The translations under genes and the position numbers were made by a program. The notes under the pieces were generated by a model. It saw only the letters and a program-made list of their open reading frames with translations. It had not been told where the DNA came from and ran no database searches. Positions 33,800 through 42,003 of a stretch of DNA of 64,000 bases are shown here, piece by piece (the stretch's first letter is position 1; each line of letters begins with the position of its first letter). Origin of the DNA: Streptomyces sp. NBS 14/10 (GTDB lineage: Bacteria > Actinomycetota > Actinomycetes > Streptomycetales > Streptomycetaceae); assembly GCF_002224125.1 (NCBI RefSeq), contig NZ_NCSM01000034.1:17365-81364 (forward strand), written 5' to 3'.

Positions 33800-36736
33800 A
33801 TGCCAAGACAGTCCTTGAAATACTCAACGCCCGAAGACGTCCAGGAACTGCGTTCCGTGACCCAGCTGCTGGTCAGGGCAGCGGTGGAGTACCCCTATTC
33901 GGGGGTAGGTTACTTGCCCGACGGCGCGGAGGGCGAATCCATACGCCAGCCCTATACGCCCTATTCTGAACTTCTCGATTCCGCGCTCCGATTGCTCACC
34001 GGCCTGCGGTCCCGTGGGCTGAGGGCCGGCGACAAGGTCGCGCTGCTGCTGGATGACCAGCGGGAATTTCTCTCCGTTTTCTGGGCCTGCCTGCTGGGCG
34101 GGTTCGTCCCCTGCCCCATGGCGCCGGTGCCGGGCGACCCCGCCCGCTGGGCCGCGCAGCTCGCCCATGTCGACCGGCTGCTCGACCGTCCGCTGCTGGT
34201 CACCACCGAGGCGACGCACGCCGAGCTGCCCGATGTACCGGGGCTCGCCGTGGCCCCGGTGGAAGGGCTCGGCGGCGGTGAACCCGCGCCGGATATCCAC
34301 CGGGCCGCGCCGGAAGACCTCGCTCTGCTGGTGCTGACTTCCGGCTCCACCGGAAATTCCAAAGCCGTGATGCTCTCCCATGGAAACCTTCTGGCATCCA
34401 TGGCAGGGAAGTCGGACAAGCAGCAGCTCACCGCCGCCGACACCACCTTCAACTGGATTTCCTACGACCATGTCGCGGCACTCCTGGAAGCGCATCTGCT
34501 GCCGCTTTACGTGGGCGCGAACCAATTGCACGCCCCGGCCTCCGTCATCCTCGAGGAGCCGCAGCGGTTCCTGCGCATCATCTCCCGTCACAAGGTGACG
34601 ATGACCTTCACCCCGAATTTCCTCCTCGGCCCGCTTAATTCCGCGGCCCATGAATTCGCGGAGGAGGCGGTGCCGGGCGGGGATGCCGGGGAAGGCAGGG
34701 GAAGCGGGGAAGACGGGGAGGGCCGAGATGGCTGGGAGCGGCTTGATCTGAGCGCCCTGCGCCACATCGTGAGCGGCGGCGAGGCCAATGTCGTCGCCAC
34801 CGGTGAGGCGTTTCTCGCCAACTACGCCCCGTACGGCCTGCGGCGGTCCGCGCTGTGGCCCGCCTTCGGCATGACCGAGACCTGCGCCGGCAGCATCTAC
34901 AACCGCGACTTCCCGGACGTCGACGCGGGCCAGGAGTTCGCCAACCTCGGCACGCCCGTCAAGGCGCTGACCATCCGGGTGGCCGACGACGAGCATCGCG
35001 CGCTGCCCGCGGGCGAAGTGGGGGAGCTGCAGCTCAGCGGCCCGATGATCACGGCGGGGTACTACAACAACGAGGCGGCCACCCGCGAGGCCTTCACCCC
35101 CGACGGCTGGTTCCGCAGCGGCGATCTGGGCCGTATCGACGACGGCCGGCTCACCCTGGTCGGGCGCAGCAAGGACAGCATCATCGTCAATGGCGTCAAC
35201 TACTTCAGCCATGAGATGGAGGCCGCGCTCGAGCAGCTGGACGGCGTGGCCGGCGGCTATGTCGCGGCCTTCCCGACCCGGCGGCCGGGCAGCGACACCG
35301 AGCAGCTGGTGATCGCGGTCAGCCCCGACGCGGTCAGCCCTGAGGTGTTCAGCCCCGAGGTGTTCAGCACCGGCGTGTTCAGCACCGGCGTGTTCAGCCC
35401 CGAGGCGGCGGAGGGCGCCGAGGCGGGCCTGTACCGGCTGCTCACCGCCGTGCGCTCCACCGTGGTGATGCACTGGGGGTTCCGGCCCTCCCTCATCCTG
35501 CCGCTGCCCAAGGAGGCGTTCCCCAAGACCAGCCTGGGCAAGACGCTGCGCCAGCGGATGCGTATCCGCCTGGAGTCCGGCGGCTTCGACGACGTCATCG
35601 CGCGCGTCGCCGAGCTGACCACCCGCAGGCTCGGCGGGTACACCGCACCGGAGGGCGAGACCGAGCGGGTGCTCGCCGAGATCTATGCCGAGATGTTCGA
35701 CATGGCCCCTGACGAGGTCAGCGTCACCGCGAGCTTCTTCGACCTCGGCGGGACCTCGCTGGACATCCTGCGGCTGCGCCGCCAGGTGGGCCGCCGCCTG
35801 GGCGTCGTGGACCTGCCGATCATCACCGTGCTCACCGCCCCCTCCGTGCGCGCCCTCGCGGCCCGGCTCGGCGAGGGCGGCTCGGCGGCGGCCGTGGCGT
35901 ACGACCCGGTGGTGCCGCTGCAGGCCGCGGGCGACAGGACGCCGCTGTTCTGTGTGCACCCGGGCGTCGGCGAGGTGCTGGTCTTCGTCAACCTCGCCAA
36001 GTACTTCGTCGGCGACCGGCCCTTCTACGCCCTGCGCGCCCGGGGGTTCAACGAGGGCGAGCGGCCCTTCGCGAGCTTCGAGGAGATGGTCGCCACGTAT
36101 GTCGAGGCCATCCGCGCCACCCAGCCGCACGGCCCGTACGCCGTCGCCGGCTACTCGTACGGCGGCGCCGTGGCCTTCGAGATCGCCAAGGAGCTGGAGG
36201 CGCAGGGCGAGCGCGTCGACTTCGTCGGGAGCTTCAACCTTCCGCCGCATATCAAGTCCCGCATGGACGAGCTGGACTTCATCGAGACCGCGACCAATCT
36301 CGCGTTCTTCCTCGACCTGATCAACAAGAAGCAGTCCCTCGACCTCCCCGGGCAGCTGCGCGGGCTGCCCAAGGAGGAGCAGCTGGCGCACTTCCTCACG
36401 ATCGCCCCGCAGGGCCGGCTGGCCGAGCTCGATCTGGACCTGGACAAGTTCACGGCCTGGGCCGAGCTCGCCAACGGGCTCACCGACCTCGGCCGCAGCT
36501 ATACGCCCACCGGCACCACCCGCTCGATGACGGTCTTCTACGCCATCCCGCTGCGCGGCACCAAGGAGGACTGGCTCAACAACGAGCTGCGCAGGTGGGA
36601 CGAGCACACCACCGAGAACAACCGCTATATCGACGTGCCCGGCGAGCACTACACCCTGATGGGGCCCCAGCACGTCGCGACCTTCCAGGGCATCCTGCGC
36701 AGGGAGCTCGACCGCGCGCTGGACGGCGGCGAGTAG
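33800..36736 (+). CDS. A-T-TE NRPS-like synthetase, polyporic-acid-synthetase type (TerA/EchA-like)
   Basis: 978 residues: adenylation domain (~20-610; LTSGSTGNSKAVMLSHGN near 178, FGMTETCAG near 355, GWFRSGDLG, PKTSLGKTLR), carrier domain (FFDLGGTSLD, Ser near 652) and thioesterase (GYSYGGAVAFE, Ser near 785; His near 947). No condensation or reductase domain. The A4 region reads FNWISYDHVAALLEAH, without the Asp that binds an amino group, as in enzymes that dimerise aromatic alpha-keto acids (atromentin, polyporic acid, ralfuranone synthetases). With the two following genes it matches the p-terphenyl core. ATG 33800 follows AAGGG; the longer open frame upstream is not homologous. Confidence 0.9.
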   Translation: MPRQSLKYSTPEDVQELRSVTQLLVRAAVEYPYSGVGYLPDGAEGESIRQPYTPYSELLDSALRLLTGLRSRGLRAGDKVALLLDDQREFLSVFWACLLGGFVPCPMAPVPGDPARWAAQLAHVDRLLDRPLLVTTEATHAELPDVPGLAVAPVEGLGGGEPAPDIHRAAPEDLALLVLTSGSTGNSKAVMLSHGNLLASMAGKSDKQQLTAADTTFNWISYDHVAALLEAHLLPLYVGANQLHAPASVILEEPQRFLRIISRHKVTMTFTPNFLLGPLNSAAHEFAEEAVPGGDAGEGRGSGEDGEGRDGWERLDLSALRHIVSGGEANVVATGEAFLANYAPYGLRRSALWPAFGMTETCAGSIYNRDFPDVDAGQEFANLGTPVKALTIRVADDEHRALPAGEVGELQLSGPMITAGYYNNEAATREAFTPDGWFRSGDLGRIDDGRLTLVGRSKDSIIVNGVNYFSHEMEAALEQLDGVAGGYVAAFPTRRPGSDTEQLVIAVSPDAVSPEVFSPEVFSTGVFSTGVFSPEAAEGAEAGLYRLLTAVRSTVVMHWGFRPSLILPLPKEAFPKTSLGKTLRQRMRIRLESGGFDDVIARVAELTTRRLGGYTAPEGETERVLAEIYAEMFDMAPDEVSVTASFFDLGGTSLDILRLRRQVGRRLGVVDLPIITVLTAPSVRALAARLGEGGSAAAVAYDPVVPLQAAGDRTPLFCVHPGVGEVLVFVNLAKYFVGDRPFYALRARGFNEGERPFASFEEMVATYVEAIRATQPHGPYAVAGYSYGGAVAFEIAKELEAQGERVDFVGSFNLPPHIKSRMDELDFIETATNLAFFLDLINKKQSLDLPGQLRGLPKEEQLAHFLTIAPQGRLAELDLDLDKFTAWAELANGLTDLGRSYTPTGTTRSMTVFYAIPLRGTKEDWLNNELRRWDEHTTENNRYIDVPGEHYTLMGPQHVATFQGILRRELDRALDGGE
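35317..35406 (+). repeat. Six 15-bp in-frame minisatellite units in the adenylation domain
   Basis: Units such as TTCAGCCCCGAGGTG and TTCAGCACCGGCGTG encode repeated Phe-Ser-Pro-Glu-Val / Phe-Ser-Thr-Gly-Val. They form an inserted loop in the C-terminal subdomain of the A domain. Confidence 0.85.
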
Positions 36737-36805
36737 CGAGCGACGGCGGGTAACAAGCGGCGCGAGTAGCGAGCGACGCCGAGTAACGAGGGCGCGAGTA
36801 GCGCC
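36729..36805. repeat. ~32-bp tandem repeat at the synthetase stop codon
   Basis: GCGAGTAGCGAGCGACG at 36729 and again at 36762, with a third partial copy from 36794. The first copy contains the TAG stop of the synthetase gene. It fills the 89-base gap before the reductase gene. Confidence 0.75.
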
Positions 36806-36825
36806 GGCAAGAGGAGAAGAGCACG

Positions 36826-37779
36826 TTGAAAGGCAAGAAGATCCTGGTCACGGGCGGCAGCGGACAGGTCGGCCGCCCGGTGGCCGAGGCGCTGGCCGAG
36901 CACAACGAGGTCTGGTGCCTGGGCCGGTTCGCCACCCCGGGCGTCGAGGAGGCGCTGAGAGCCCGCGGGATCAGGACGTACCACTGGGACATGAACGACC
37001 TCGGCGGCGCCGCGTACGACGGGCTCCCCGACGACTTCACCCACGTCATCCATTCGGCGGTGCGGCGCGGCGAGGACGGTGACTTCAACGCCGCGATCGA
37101 GGTCAACTCCGTCGCCGGCGGCCGGCTGATGACCCACTGCCGCGGCGCGGAGGCGTTCCTGTACGTCTCCACCGGCGCGCTCTACAAGCGGCAGACCCTG
37201 GACCACCCGTACGCCGAGGACGACCCGGTCGACGGCGTCGCCGACTGGCTGCCCGCCTACCCCGTGGGCAAGATCGCCGCCGAGGGCGCCGTACGGGCCT
37301 TCGCGAGCGTGCTGAACCTGCCGACCACCATCGCCCGGCTCAACATCGCGTACGGGCCCGGGGGCTACGGCGGGGTGCCGATGCTCTACTTCAAGCGGAT
37401 GCTGGCCGGTGAGCCGATACCGGTGCCGCTGGAGGGGCAGAACTGGTGCTCGCTGCTGCACACCGACGACCTGGTCAGCCAGGTCCCCAAACTGTGGGCC
37501 GCCGCGTCCGTGCCCGCCACGCTGGTCAACTGGGGCGGTGACGAGCCGGTGGGCATGACGGACTGTGTGCGCTACCTCGAAGAGCTCACCGGCGTCGAGG
37601 CCAAGCTGGTGCCCAGCGAGGTCACCCGGGAGACCTACCAGTTCGACGCCGCCCGGCGCCTGGAGCTCACCGGCCCCTGCCGGGTCCCGTGGCGCGAGGG
37701 CGTACGGCAGACCCTCGAGGCGCTGTACCCCGACCACATCAAGCCGCGCCCGGACGCTTCCGCCGCCCCCGCCGCCTGA
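36826..37779 (+). CDS. NAD-dependent epimerase/dehydratase-type ketoreductase (TerB-like)
   Basis: 317 residues, extended SDR fold: cofactor motif VTGGSGQVG (8-16), YVSTGALY, and the YPVGK active-site pair (Tyr-x-x-x-Lys). It starts at an uncommon TTG (36826) behind AAGAGGAGA; no ATG/GTG fits better. In p-terphenyl pathways (terfestatin TerB) such an enzyme reduces the quinone core of polyporic acid before dehydration. Role here is inferred from order synthetase-reductase-NTF2-like; fold is certain. Confidence 0.85.
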   Translation: MKGKKILVTGGSGQVGRPVAEALAEHNEVWCLGRFATPGVEEALRARGIRTYHWDMNDLGGAAYDGLPDDFTHVIHSAVRRGEDGDFNAAIEVNSVAGGRLMTHCRGAEAFLYVSTGALYKRQTLDHPYAEDDPVDGVADWLPAYPVGKIAAEGAVRAFASVLNLPTTIARLNIAYGPGGYGGVPMLYFKRMLAGEPIPVPLEGQNWCSLLHTDDLVSQVPKLWAAASVPATLVNWGGDEPVGMTDCVRYLEELTGVEAKLVPSEVTRETYQFDAARRLELTGPCRVPWREGVRQTLEALYPDHIKPRPDASAAPAA

Positions 37780-37811
37780 ACCGAGAAGACACCGAGGAGA
37801 TGCGAACAACC

Positions 37812-38210
37812 GTGGCGTCACAGAACATCGAGGCCATCCGGGCGTGCTACGCGGGCTTCCGCGACCGGGACGTCGAGGGGATCCTCTCGGGGATGCACCC
37901 GGACGTGGAGTGGGTCCACCCGGACGGGATGGCCAAGTACGGCCTCGGCGGCACCAAGCTGGGCCATGCCGGGATCAAGGAATTCCTGGCCCATGTCCCG
38001 ACCGTGCTCGGCGGGATGAAGCTCAGCCCTCAGGAGTTCATCGAGCAGGGGGACCGGGTCATCGTCCTGGGCACCCGCGAGGTGACCTCGCACACCGGCA
38101 CCACCGCGACCTTGGACTTCGTCCACTCCTGGACGATGCGGGACGGCAGGGCGACGAGGATGGAGGACATCTTCGACACCGTCGCGTTCCATGAGCTGAT
38201 CGAGAGCTGA
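37812..38210 (+). CDS. SnoaL/NTF2-like protein (TerC-like dehydratase)
   Basis: 132 residues, a single NTF2-like cone fold: NIEAIRACYAGFRDRDVEGIL at the start and FVHSWTMRDGRATRMEDIFD at the end, typical of ketosteroid-isomerase-like enzymes. GTG 37812 is preferred because GAGGAG lies 12 bases upstream; ATG 37800 abuts that site. Third gene of the p-terphenyl-type operon, 20-32 bases after the reductase. TerC of the terfestatin pathway is an NTF2-like dehydratase acting after TerB. Confidence 0.82.
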   Translation: MASQNIEAIRACYAGFRDRDVEGILSGMHPDVEWVHPDGMAKYGLGGTKLGHAGIKEFLAHVPTVLGGMKLSPQEFIEQGDRVIVLGTREVTSHTGTTATLDFVHSWTMRDGRATRMEDIFDTVAFHELIES

Positions 38211-38255
38211 GAAACCGAGAGCCCAGTTCCAAGAAGTTCAAAGAATCGGAAGGAC

Positions 38256-38291
38256 GACCGCCTGTGCCCCGCCGTCGGGGCACAGGCGGTC
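38256..38291. terminator. Perfect 15-bp hairpin terminator
   Basis: GACCGCCTGTGCCCC, loop GCCGTC, GGGGCACAGGCGGTC. Sits 45 bases after the dehydratase-like gene and 20 bases past the convergent nitroreductase stop, so it closes both units and marks the right end of the p-terphenyl-type operon. Confidence 0.9.
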
Positions 38292-38310
38292 TGTTCATGA
38301 GGCGGCCCGG

Positions 38311-38931
38311 TCAGACGGTCGTGACGACCTCGTCGTACTCCAGGCGCGGCAGCCGGCCCATCCAGGCGTCGGGCCCCGGCATGCCGATGTTGACGACGCA
38401 CACCGCCCGGTGCCGGCCGTCCTCGAAGAACTCCTTGGACACGGCCTCGTGGTCGAAGCCGATCATCGGCCCGGCGGCAAGCCCGGCCGCGCGCACGCCC
38501 AGGATGAAGTAGCCCACCTGCAGCGCGGCGTTGAACCGAGCGGAGGCCTCGCGGACGTTCGGCTCCGCGAAGACGTCCTGCGGGTTCTCCATGAACGGCA
38601 CCAGCCTGGGCAGCTCCTCGTGGAAGTCCAGGTCGGCCGCGAGGACCGCGACCAGCGGCGCCTTCCCCGTCTTCTCCTGGTTGCGCCCCGTCATATGGGA
38701 CACGAGGCGGGCGCGGGCCTCCTCGGAGCGCACCAGGACCACGCGCAGCGGCTGCTGGTTCATCGAGGTGGGGGCGAACTTGACCAGTTCGTAGATGGCG
38801 CGGACCTGTTCGTCCGTGACCGGCTCGTCGGTGAACGTGTTGGCCGTACGGGCCTCCAGGAACAGCTGGTTCTGCGCCTCGGGCGCCAGGGTGAGGTGAC
38901 GCAGGGCGTCGCTGTTCTCCGGTGCGCTCAT
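38311..38931 (-). CDS. Nitroreductase-family FMN oxidoreductase (RutE/malonic semialdehyde reductase-like)
   Basis: 206 residues, HadB/RutE clade. Signature stretches: FTDEPVTDEQVRAIYELVKFAPTS (first module), MNQQPLR and the C-terminal GFDHEAVSKEFFEDG. ATG 38931 has GAGAGAG upstream. Divergent from the TetR gene with a perfect palindrome between, so it is the probable TetR target. It may act on a quinone from the neighbouring p-terphenyl-type genes or be unrelated; orientation opposite to that operon argues for its own regulation. Confidence 0.88.
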   Translation of the reverse strand: MSAPENSDALRHLTLAPEAQNQLFLEARTANTFTDEPVTDEQVRAIYELVKFAPTSMNQQPLRVVLVRSEEARARLVSHMTGRNQEKTGKAPLVAVLAADLDFHEELPRLVPFMENPQDVFAEPNVREASARFNAALQVGYFILGVRAAGLAAGPMIGFDHEAVSKEFFEDGRHRAVCVVNIGMPGPDAWMGRLPRLEYDEVVTTV

Positions 38932-38969
38932 GGAGCTCTCTCCTCGTGGGGCGTGGGGTCGTAATTTTT

Positions 38970-38990
38970 TGGACTAGACCGACTAGTCCA
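38970..38990. promoter_or_regulatory. TetR operator candidate
   Basis: TGGACTAG (38970-38977) and CTAGTCCA (38983-38990), perfect 8-bp arms with a 5-bp spacer, in the divergent nitroreductase/TetR region. A related half site (CTAGACTCGCAAGTC) follows at ~39008. Confidence 0.7.
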
Positions 38991-39049
38991 GTGAAGTGAT
39001 GGAAGGCTAGACTCGCAAGTCCATCCGGGGCAAGTGCGCATCGGAGTCG

Positions 39050-39751
39050 GTGAGTCAGGAGGACGGAGCCTTGCGGACGGACAGCGCGCCGCGGCCACGC
39101 GGCGCCGTGGGCCGGCCGGCGGGCCCTCAGCCCGCCAAGCGGCAGGCCATATTGGAGGCGGCCGTCGCCGTCTTCCTGCGCGAGGGATACACCCGGGCGA
39201 GCGTGGACGTCATAGCCGACGAGGCCCATGTGTCCAAGCAGACCGTCTACAACCACTTCGGGGACAAGCAGCGGCTGTTCCTCGCGGCCGTCGATGGCGA
39301 ACGGGAGCGGGTGGCCGCCCGCTTCACCCCCGACCTCGCCGACGAGCCCGCAAACGACGGCGGACCCGGAGGCGAGGGCGCGGCGGACGCCGAGACGGCC
39401 CTGGTCTCCTTCGGCCACCGGGTGCTCCAGGTGCTGCTCGACGAGCGCGCCTCCGCGCTGCGCCGCCTGGTCATCTCCGAGGTGGCCCGCCATCCCTCGC
39501 TCCGCCCGGCCTGCGCGGACGGCGAGCCCCAGCAGCTCGTGAGGTACCTCGTCGACCTGCTCACCCGCCGCACCGAGCGCGGCGAGCTGAGCGTCGACGA
39601 CCCGCCCACCGTCGCCCGCCAGTTCGTCGCCCTGCTCGTCCAGCAGGGCCTGCACCAGTCGATGTACGGCACCCGCCCGCTGCCCGGGCACGAAGCCGCG
39701 GCCATCTGTGAGAGGGCCGCCGACCTGTTCGTACGCGCGTACCGCAGGTGA
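39050..39751 (+). CDS. TetR-family transcriptional regulator
   Basis: 233 residues. TetR_N helix-turn-helix at ~28-80 (AILEAAVAVFLREGYTRASV; IADEAHVSKQTVYNHFGDK). A Gly/Ala-rich loop near residue 105 follows. GTG 39050 is taken as start, but TTG 39071 has a stronger GGAGG and may be real. Divergent from the nitroreductase gene; autoregulation and control of that gene through the CTAGTCCA palindrome is likely. Directly followed by the SARP gene. Confidence 0.9.
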   Translation: MSQEDGALRTDSAPRPRGAVGRPAGPQPAKRQAILEAAVAVFLREGYTRASVDVIADEAHVSKQTVYNHFGDKQRLFLAAVDGERERVAARFTPDLADEPANDGGPGGEGAADAETALVSFGHRVLQVLLDERASALRRLVISEVARHPSLRPACADGEPQQLVRYLVDLLTRRTERGELSVDDPPTVARQFVALLVQQGLHQSMYGTRPLPGHEAAAICERAADLFVRAYRR

Positions 39752-39774
39752 TGTGTGAGGAGGTGGCTCCACCC

Positions 39775-40590
39775 ATGCATGTGAGCGTCCTCGGACCGCT
39801 GACGCTGCGCCACGGCGACCAGTCGGCGGTGCCCAGTGCGATGAAGCCGCGCAAGGTCCTGTCCCTGTTGCTGCTCAACGACGGCCGGATGGTGCCCGTA
39901 CAGTCCCTGATGACCGAGCTGTGGGGCGAGCGGCCGCCGCGCACCGGGCTGACCACGCTCCAGACGTACGTCCTGCACCTGCGCAAGCTGCTCGCCCAGG
40001 CGCTCGGCGTCCCGTCGGCCGCGGTCGCCCGGGACGTGTTGCAGACCAGGCCCGGCGGCTACGCCCTGGCGCTGCGCTACGGCCAGCTCGACGTCCACCG
40101 CTACCGCGACCGCGTCGCCGAGGGCGAACACGCGCTGGAGGCAGGCGACGAACGGGCCGCCGATACGGCCTTCCGGCGGGCCCTGTCGGTCTGGCAGGGC
40201 CCGGCCCTGGTCGACGTCGCGCCGCACGGACGCCCCCTGCAGGCCGAGGTCGCCCGGCTCGAACAGTCCCGGCTCACGGTCACCGAGCGCAGCATCGAGA
40301 CCCGGCTGCGGCTCGGCGGCCACCAGGAGGCGCTGAGCGATCTGGCCTCGCTCGTCGTCGAGCACCGCTTCCACGAGGGCATGCACGGTCACTACATGCT
40401 CGCCCTCCACCGCTCCGGTCAGCGCACCCGCGCCCTCGCGGTCTACCAGCGGCTGCGCCTGGCCATGACGGAGGAGCTGGGAATCGAGCCGTCGGCGAAG
40501 CTGCAGCGCCTCCAGCAGGCGGTGCTGGCGTCCGACCCCCGGCTGGACTACGAGGCGGGGGCGCCGGGGCGGGGCCCGGTGGTGGCGTAA
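39775..40590 (+). CDS. SARP-family transcriptional regulator (BTAD)
   Basis: 271 residues: OmpR-type winged helix (~1-95; LGPLTLRHGDQSAVPSAMKP, LMTELWGERPPRTGLTTLQTYV) and a bacterial transcriptional activation domain (~100-260). SARPs activate antibiotic clusters in Streptomyces. ATG 39775 follows GAGGAGGTG; the frame opens earlier at 39748, overlapping the TetR stop. The location ~1.5 kb from the p-terphenyl-type operon makes it a candidate cluster activator, with the nitroreductase/TetR pair in between. Confidence 0.9.
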   Translation: MHVSVLGPLTLRHGDQSAVPSAMKPRKVLSLLLLNDGRMVPVQSLMTELWGERPPRTGLTTLQTYVLHLRKLLAQALGVPSAAVARDVLQTRPGGYALALRYGQLDVHRYRDRVAEGEHALEAGDERAADTAFRRALSVWQGPALVDVAPHGRPLQAEVARLEQSRLTVTERSIETRLRLGGHQEALSDLASLVVEHRFHEGMHGHYMLALHRSGQRTRALAVYQRLRLAMTEELGIEPSAKLQRLQQAVLASDPRLDYEAGAPGRGPVVA

Positions 40591-40604
40591 CAGGTGGTGG
40601 CGTA

Positions 40605-41822
40605 ATGCGTGGTGTCTCGGTGAGCGGCGAGCCGATCCCCGTGCTGTGGCTGTGCGGCCCGCCGGGGGTGGGGAAGACCGAGGCCGGCTGGGAGATCTAC
40701 GCCGAGCTCGGGCGGGCCGGTGTCGCGGCCGGCTATGTGGACGTCGACCAGCTGGGCATCTGCTATCCCGAACCCGCCTCGGACCCGGGCCGCCATCTGA
40801 TGCAGGCGCGGAACGTCGGTGCGGTGGTGGCCGGTTACCGGGCGGCGGGCGCGCGGTGTGTCGTCGTGTCCGGTGTCGTCGACACCGCTCGTGGCGTGCA
40901 CGCGGACCGGATCCCGGGCGCCGCGCTGACCGTATGCCGGCTGCGCGTCGGCCAGGACGAGCTGAGGCGGCGGCTGCTGGGGCGTACGGGGTCGACCGTG
41001 GCCTTGGCGGACGCGCTGCGGGACGCCGAGGCCATGGACGCGAGCGACATCGGCGATGTGTGCGTGGACACCAGCGGGCTGTCGGTGGCCGAGGTGGCGC
41101 GGCGGGTACGGGAGCGCACCGGCGGATGGCCGGTCCCGGCCGCCCCCGCCACCGCCCCCGCCACCGCCTTTGAACGGCCGTCCCCGGCACCCGCCCCCGC
41201 CGAGGGCTCGGTCCTGTGGCTGTGCGGGGCGACGGGCGTCGGGAAGTCGACGGTGGGCTTCACGCTCTTTCAAAGAGCCCTGGCCGCCGGACATACGGCC
41301 GCCTACCTCGACCTCGACCAGATCGGCTGCTGCGCCCCCGCCCCGGCCGACGACCCCGGCAACCACCGGCTGAAGGCCCGTAACCTGGCCGCCGTATGGC
41401 AGACGTACCGCGCGGCGGGGGCGCGGTGCCTGACGGTCGTCGGCCAGGCCGAGGACGAGTCCGCGATCAGGACGTACGCCGATGCGCTGGCCCCGGCCAC
41501 CGTGACGGTCTGCCGGCTCCACGCGGGGCGTGAGGAACTGGTGCGGCGGATCCTGAGCCGCGGGCAGGGCGGCAGCTGGGCGCAGCCCGGCGATCCGCTG
41601 AAGGGGCGGCCCACCGCGCGGCTGCTCCAGGCCGCCGACGCGGCGGCGGCCGACGCCGAGGCGCTGGACCGCGCCGCCCTGGGGGACCTGCGCGTCGCCA
41701 CCGACGGGCACACCGTCGAGGAGGTCGCCGACGCGGTGGCCGATGCGGTCGCCGAACGGTCGCCGACGCTGTCGCTGCCGCCGCCGACCGCCTCAGATCG
41801 TCCTCAAGCTTTTGAGCTTTGA
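40605..41822 (+). CDS. Duplicated P-loop NTPase/kinase-like protein
   Basis: 405 residues made of two similar ~190-residue P-loop domains. Walker A is CGPPGVGKTEAG near residue 18 and CGATGVGKSTVGF near 205; both halves continue with a GYVDVDQLG / AYLDLDQIG strand and an AARC(V/L)xVxG strand, in the manner of AAA/zeta-toxin or AMPK-like small kinases. An Ala/Pro-rich linker joins them. Function unknown. It begins 15 bases after the SARP stop, so it is probably its operon partner. Confidence 0.8.
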   Translation: MRGVSVSGEPIPVLWLCGPPGVGKTEAGWEIYAELGRAGVAAGYVDVDQLGICYPEPASDPGRHLMQARNVGAVVAGYRAAGARCVVVSGVVDTARGVHADRIPGAALTVCRLRVGQDELRRRLLGRTGSTVALADALRDAEAMDASDIGDVCVDTSGLSVAEVARRVRERTGGWPVPAAPATAPATAFERPSPAPAPAEGSVLWLCGATGVGKSTVGFTLFQRALAAGHTAAYLDLDQIGCCAPAPADDPGNHRLKARNLAAVWQTYRAAGARCLTVVGQAEDESAIRTYADALAPATVTVCRLHAGREELVRRILSRGQGGSWAQPGDPLKGRPTARLLQAADAAAADAEALDRAALGDLRVATDGHTVEEVADAVADAVAERSPTLSLPPPTASDRPQAFEL

Positions 41823-42003
41823 ACAAGGTATGTACGCGGCGCTGCTAGCTTCGTAGGGTGCAATCGCCGAATATGGCGTTCCACTTGATGACTGGTCACG
41901 GGGGAATCATGCCGTTCGTCCCGCTTGCTCCATGCCCGCAAGGCACGCAGTTCCCGTCTCGCGCCTCGGAAATCCGCTGAGAAGAACCGCTGAAGGGGAA
42001 CAC

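Noticed and set aside
33824..36673. 949-codon minus-strand open frame across the synthetase gene
   Set aside because: Shadow of the A-T-TE gene; the plus frame carries all conserved motifs.
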